Assembly: GCA_023486985.1 (NCBI GenBank)
Contig: JAMDEM010000164.1
Location: forward strand, 500 to 9,915
Source of the DNA: Bacillota bacterium
GTDB taxonomy: Bacteria > Vulcanimicrobiota > JAMDEM01
Direction: 5' to 3'
Length of the DNA: 9,416 nucleotides
The notes beneath the pieces were generated by a model. That model worked only from the letters and a program-made list of their open reading frames with translations, made no database searches and was not told the origin of the DNA. Below are positions 7,219 to 9,416 of this stretch, piece after piece. Positions within the stretch are counted from its first letter, which is position 1. Each line of letters opens with the position of its first letter. Both the position numbers and the translations under genes were made by a program.

Positions 7219-8192
7219 AATTCCCTTTCCTCTTCTTCCCAGGCAGGATAATAGCAGTGGGTTTTAAAACAGGAAGATTTAAAGAATTGTTTGTAAAATT
7301 CTTTTGCTATGGTATGATACTTATCTCTGTCATCGGGAAAATTTTCCAGTATTTTTCTTATTCCATTCACAGCTTTTGCCCATTCAATCCTGTGCTGAGG
7401 ACTCATTTCTTCTCTCCCCGGTATTTTAAAATATTTTATTCCGGCTTTTACAAAATCAAAAAGAGGACAGAATCCGCAATACCTGGGAGCAAGCCATTCC
7501 ATCGTGTAGTTTCTTTCAAGGGATTTCAGGGAATTGGTTTTTGAGTTCTTTGCAAAAGCTTTAAATTTATAATTCATATAACATCCTGTTCCGCTGTATA
7601 TGCCCTCACCGGCAAAATTTTCCAGTCCGTGCTCCCATGTACACTGCCCGTCATCATTCATGCAGCGCTGACCGAAGATAAAAACTTCGAGATCTATTGT
7701 AGATTTTTCTTTAATTTTGAGAATTTCTCCAATGGTGAGGTGCCTGGGCAGGATTATCCGTTTTAAGCCAAGTTCTTCAAAAAATTTTATTGATTCGGAA
7801 TTAAATACTGAAGAGGTGGTTGAAAGATGCAATCTGAGATCGGGGTAATTTTCTCTTAAAAAAAGTATTAAAGCAAGATCAGAAACAATAACAGCATTTA
7901 CTCCTGCAGTAATGGCGGCCTCCACCATTTTTACAATATATGAATATTGATTTTTTGTATAATAGAGGGAATTGATGGTTATTGAAAGCTTGGCGCCTTT
8001 TGAGTGAGCAATTTCTACTGCGTCATGAAGTTCTTCAATATTCTTCAGGTTGGCACTTACATTGGGCCTGCGGTTAACAAGAATTGACTGGTGGTCTGAA
8101 TGGAATTGGAAGCCGCAGTAAACTTCATCGACTCCATATTCTATCATTGTCCTCAATTCCATGATACTTGCAATTGGCGCTATTATTTTCAC
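7188..8192 (-). CDS. UbiU-like U32-family iron-sulfur protein (334 aa)
   Basis: The start codon is GTG, preceded by AAAGGAAAG. The first ATG (residue 11) would remove the conserved first strand KIIAPIAS, so GTG is preferred. The length equals UbiU (~331 aa). Recognisable family segments are IILPRHLTIGEI, LEVFIFGQRC, and IKYFKIPGRE (UbiU has VKIEGR). Candidate 4Fe-4S ligands are Cys177, Cys184, Cys204 and Cys239 or Cys242. Spacings of 7, 20 and 35-38 are close to those of UbiU (7, 17, 39). Older annotation calls this family 'peptidase U32', but studied members are oxygen-independent hydroxylases. With its overlapping UbiV-like partner it should form a heterodimer. Extra C-terminal Cys308 and Cys313 are of unknown meaning. 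Context suggests a protein or peptide substrate rather than quinone; that part is inference. Confidence 0.87.
   Translation of the reverse strand: MKIIAPIASIMELRTMIEYGVDEVYCGFQFHSDHQSILVNRRPNVSANLKNIEELHDAVEIAHSKGAKLSITINSLYYTKNQYSYIVKMVEAAITAGVNAVIVSDLALILFLRENYPDLRLHLSTTSSVFNSESIKFFEELGLKRIILPRHLTIGEILKIKEKSTIDLEVFIFGQRCMNDDGQCTWEHGLENFAGEGIYSGTGCYMNYKFKAFAKNSKTNSLKSLERNYTMEWLAPRYCGFCPLFDFVKAGIKYFKIPGREEMSPQHRIEWAKAVNGIRKILENFPDDRDKYHTIAKEFYKQFFKSSCFKTHCYYPAWEEEERELWNKPSLSPR
7223..7231 (-). promoter_or_regulatory. Shine-Dalgarno region AGGAAAGGG for the UbiV-like gene
   Basis: This purine-rich run lies inside the end of the UbiU-like gene, four bases before the ATG at 7218. It supports the overlapping start over the later Met at residue 24, which would cut into the conserved MYFGIEFC segment. 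Confidence 0.65.
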
Positions 8193-8271
8193 AAAAATTC
8201 ACTTTCCTTTATTTTGCGATCGAAAACTCTGCACCTTTGCTGCGGAGTGTCATGCCACAAAACAAACTTGT

Positions 8272-8772
8272 TTATTTTTTCATCACAACATCAGGGCATC
8301 GTACAATATTGCCTGACATGACCGGGAGGTTCTCAAAATGTATATCCTTATAACCCGGAGCCTTAAAAGTAATGCTGGTTAAGCTTTTGTAACTGGAAAC
8401 AGGTCTTTCAAGAAACACTACGTCTCCAAATATAAAGCTCCTTTCATATTTCTTAACTGTTGCCTGCCGGATTATCTGTTCTTTGCCGAAAACAATATAG
8501 ACACTAAGGTTTTTAAAAACATAAATATCAGGAATATTTCCAACAGGCTCGGGGCTTGTTCCATCGAAAAAACGTATTGAAGCATTTATGCCTACAGAGT
8601 GTTCCTTTGAAGGCGGTCCATGAGGATTTTGTGCCCCTCCCGGCGGACCAAAGGAAGACGGTCTTCCTCCATTAACAATTATCCCTCCCCTGATGAAAAA
8701 AAGCACATATATAGACCCTGCTACAACTAGCAGGATAATAAGTACAACTATCAGGAGAGTTTTTTCTTTCAT
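8272..8772 (-). CDS. Membrane-anchored protein with Gly/Pro linker and C-terminal beta-type domain (166 aa)
   Basis: A short basic N-terminus (MKEK) is followed by a hydrophobic helix (about residues 5-28), which suggests a single-pass protein with the rest outside the cytoplasm. A linker rich in Gly and Pro follows (FGPPGGAQNPHGPPSK), then a domain of ~105 residues from VGINASIRFFDG to CPDVVM with alternating hydrophobic residues suggesting beta strands. The domain is homologous to that of the gene just upstream: IYVFKNLSVYIVF matches MYVFEGLDVVTTF, and SFIFGDVV matches LFIFGSRI. The start overlaps the upstream stop as ATGA, with no clear ribosome site, so translation is probably coupled. 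I do not recognise the family. It may be an envelope partner or scaffold for the modification enzymes. Confidence 0.72.
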   Translation of the reverse strand: MKEKTLLIVVLIILLVVAGSIYVLFFIRGGIIVNGGRPSSFGPPGGAQNPHGPPSKEHSVGINASIRFFDGTSPEPVGNIPDIYVFKNLSVYIVFGKEQIIRQATVKKYERSFIFGDVVFLERPVSSYKSLTSITFKAPGYKDIHFENLPVMSGNIVRCPDVVMKK

Positions 8773-9272
8773 TCCGGCTGGTCTTTATTTTCACCCGGGC
8801 ACGGGTCCATAATAACCGCATAACAATTAACTACGTGGCTGTTAATTTTAATATTTTTAAAAGTTACCGTACGATAGCTCTCTTTTACAAATGAAATTTC
8901 TTCTATATAATCATCATCAGATATATTGTCAGCGGTTTCAATTCTTGATCCAAAAATAAAAAGCCCGGTACTTTCACGGACTATACCGATATTATGCTTT
9001 GTTTCTTCTTTGAAGGTTGTTACAACATCCAGACCTTCAAAAACATACATAGAGGGATCAGAAAAGTCGCCCTTTGAAGGGAGTAAGCCGTCGGAAAATT
9101 TAATTTCAGCCGCTACGCTGAAAAAATTATCTCCTCCGGGCGGGCTTGAGGAAATCAAAGAGTCATCCCCCGGTCCCTTATTATTAGAAAGTTCTTCAGG
9201 ATGTTCTTCCGTTATGTTTTTTTCGGCAACCCTCATATCGGCAGAAATGTTATTCTCGTAATTTTCAACCAT
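8769..9272 (-). CDS. Hypothetical protein, paralog of the anchored 166-aa protein but without a membrane helix (167 aa)
   Basis: The first ~45 residues are polar, acidic and probably disordered. A Pro-Gly stretch (SSPPGGDNFF) leads into the same ~105-residue beta-type domain as its neighbour, from VAAEIKFSDG to CYAVIMDP, followed by a short charged tail. No signal peptide or membrane segment is visible, so unlike its paralog it is probably cytoplasmic unless it is carried by a partner. AAGGA lies 14 bases before the ATG, longer than usual; the next Met (residue 13) has no better site. It follows the right-edge tail gene by 21 bases, so it is very likely in the same operon. Family not recognised. 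Confidence 0.68.
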   Translation of the reverse strand: MVENYENNISADMRVAEKNITEEHPEELSNNKGPGDDSLISSSPPGGDNFFSVAAEIKFSDGLLPSKGDFSDPSMYVFEGLDVVTTFKEETKHNIGIVRESTGLFIFGSRIETADNISDDDYIEEISFVKESYRTVTFKNIKINSHVVNCYAVIMDPCPGENKDQPE

Positions 9273-9293
9273 GTTATTTCTATATATCCTTCT

Positions 9294-9416
9294 TTAAATT
9301 TTGCTGTTTTCTTTAAAGTTAAATTCTTTTTCCTGCATTTGTTTGATAAATGCACCAACAAATCCATCATCGAAAGGATCAGGCAGCTCGTATACATCTT
9401 TCTTTTCGCCGCCCAT
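9294..9416 (-). CDS. 3' end of a gene encoding the conserved charged tail, paralog of the left-edge Trp-rich protein (cut by window edge)
   Basis: The visible 40 residues read MGGEKKDVYELPDPFDDGFV, then GAFIKQMQEKEFNFKENSKI and a TAA stop. From GGE onward, 24 of 30 residues match the tail of the protein encoded at 3-296. The Met at the very edge aligns with the Phe of RYFGGEE in the left copy, so it is probably internal and the gene likely continues upstream into a tract outside the window, possibly Trp-rich as in the left copy. A true 40-residue peptide starting here cannot be excluded. It lies at the head of the visible operon. The tail is acidic, then Pro-containing, then probably an amphipathic helix; such a conserved segment next to a variable tract could be a recognition element for a processing or export machine. 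Confidence 0.72.
   Translation of the reverse strand: MGGEKKDVYELPDPFDDGFVGAFIKQMQEKEFNFKENSKI

Noticed and set aside
6391..8192. Protease function for the U32 pair
   Set aside because: The family name is historical. The cysteine patterns and paired gene order match UbiU/UbiV hydroxylases.
8227..8247. Inverted repeat in the 79-base gap before the UbiU-like gene
   Set aside because: The stem is seven pairs with one wobble on the plus strand and a mismatch on the transcribed strand, and no T-run follows; too weak to call a terminator or regulator.
8235..8262. Possible sigma-54 promoter (TGGCAT, then CCGCA) upstream of the UbiU-like gene
   Set aside because: The GG and GC elements are 11 bases apart rather than 10, and the -12 element is poor.
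8926..9261. 111-residue plus-strand frame
   Set aside because: It is antisense to the 167-residue gene, which has a paralog next to it; the plus-strand frame has no such support.
9294..9416. Complete 40-residue peptide starting at the edge Met
   Set aside because: The Met aligns with an internal residue of the left paralog and no upstream sequence is available to show a ribosome site, so a truncated longer gene is more likely.

Overview
The window looks like part of an AT-rich, probably anaerobic and probably Gram-negative bacterium; no gene here fixes the taxon. The anaerobic hint comes from a pair of genes resembling UbiU/UbiV, the iron-sulfur proteins of oxygen-independent hydroxylation. 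Almost everything lies on the minus strand as one packed operon read from right to left, with ATGA start-stop overlaps and gaps of a few bases.

Layout in transcription order: (1) the 3' end of a small gene cut by the right edge (9294-9416); (2) two paralogous proteins of 167 and 166 residues, the second with an N-terminal membrane anchor (8272-9272); (3) a UbiU-like and a UbiV-like U32-family protein that overlap (6391-8192); (4) four paralogous multi-pass membrane proteins with features of the GT-C/DUF2723 glycosyltransferase class (300-6386). The third of these is cut short at its C-terminus, and the third and fourth share a perfect 521-bp repeat. On the plus strand, at the left edge (3-296), is the 3' part of a gene whose true frame encodes an extraordinary Trp/Gly/Ser tract (23 Trp in about 58 residues) followed by a charged tail. 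It ends 3 bases from the stop of the last membrane-protein gene.

The key link is that the tail of the left Trp-rich protein and the tail of the right-edge gene are homologous (24 of 30 residues), although they sit at opposite ends and on opposite strands. This sets the reading frame of the Trp tract and suggests that tailed, possibly Trp-rich proteins bracket the cluster. Together the window suggests, by inference only, a protein-modification system. In this model a repurposed UbiU/UbiV-type heterodimer hydroxylates a substrate without O2, a family of GT-C membrane enzymes adds sugars from a lipid carrier, and the tailed Trp-rich polypeptides are candidate substrates. The anchored beta-type proteins may be envelope partners. 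I know of no described system with this combination, but the linkage rests on context and no function is shown by sequence alone.
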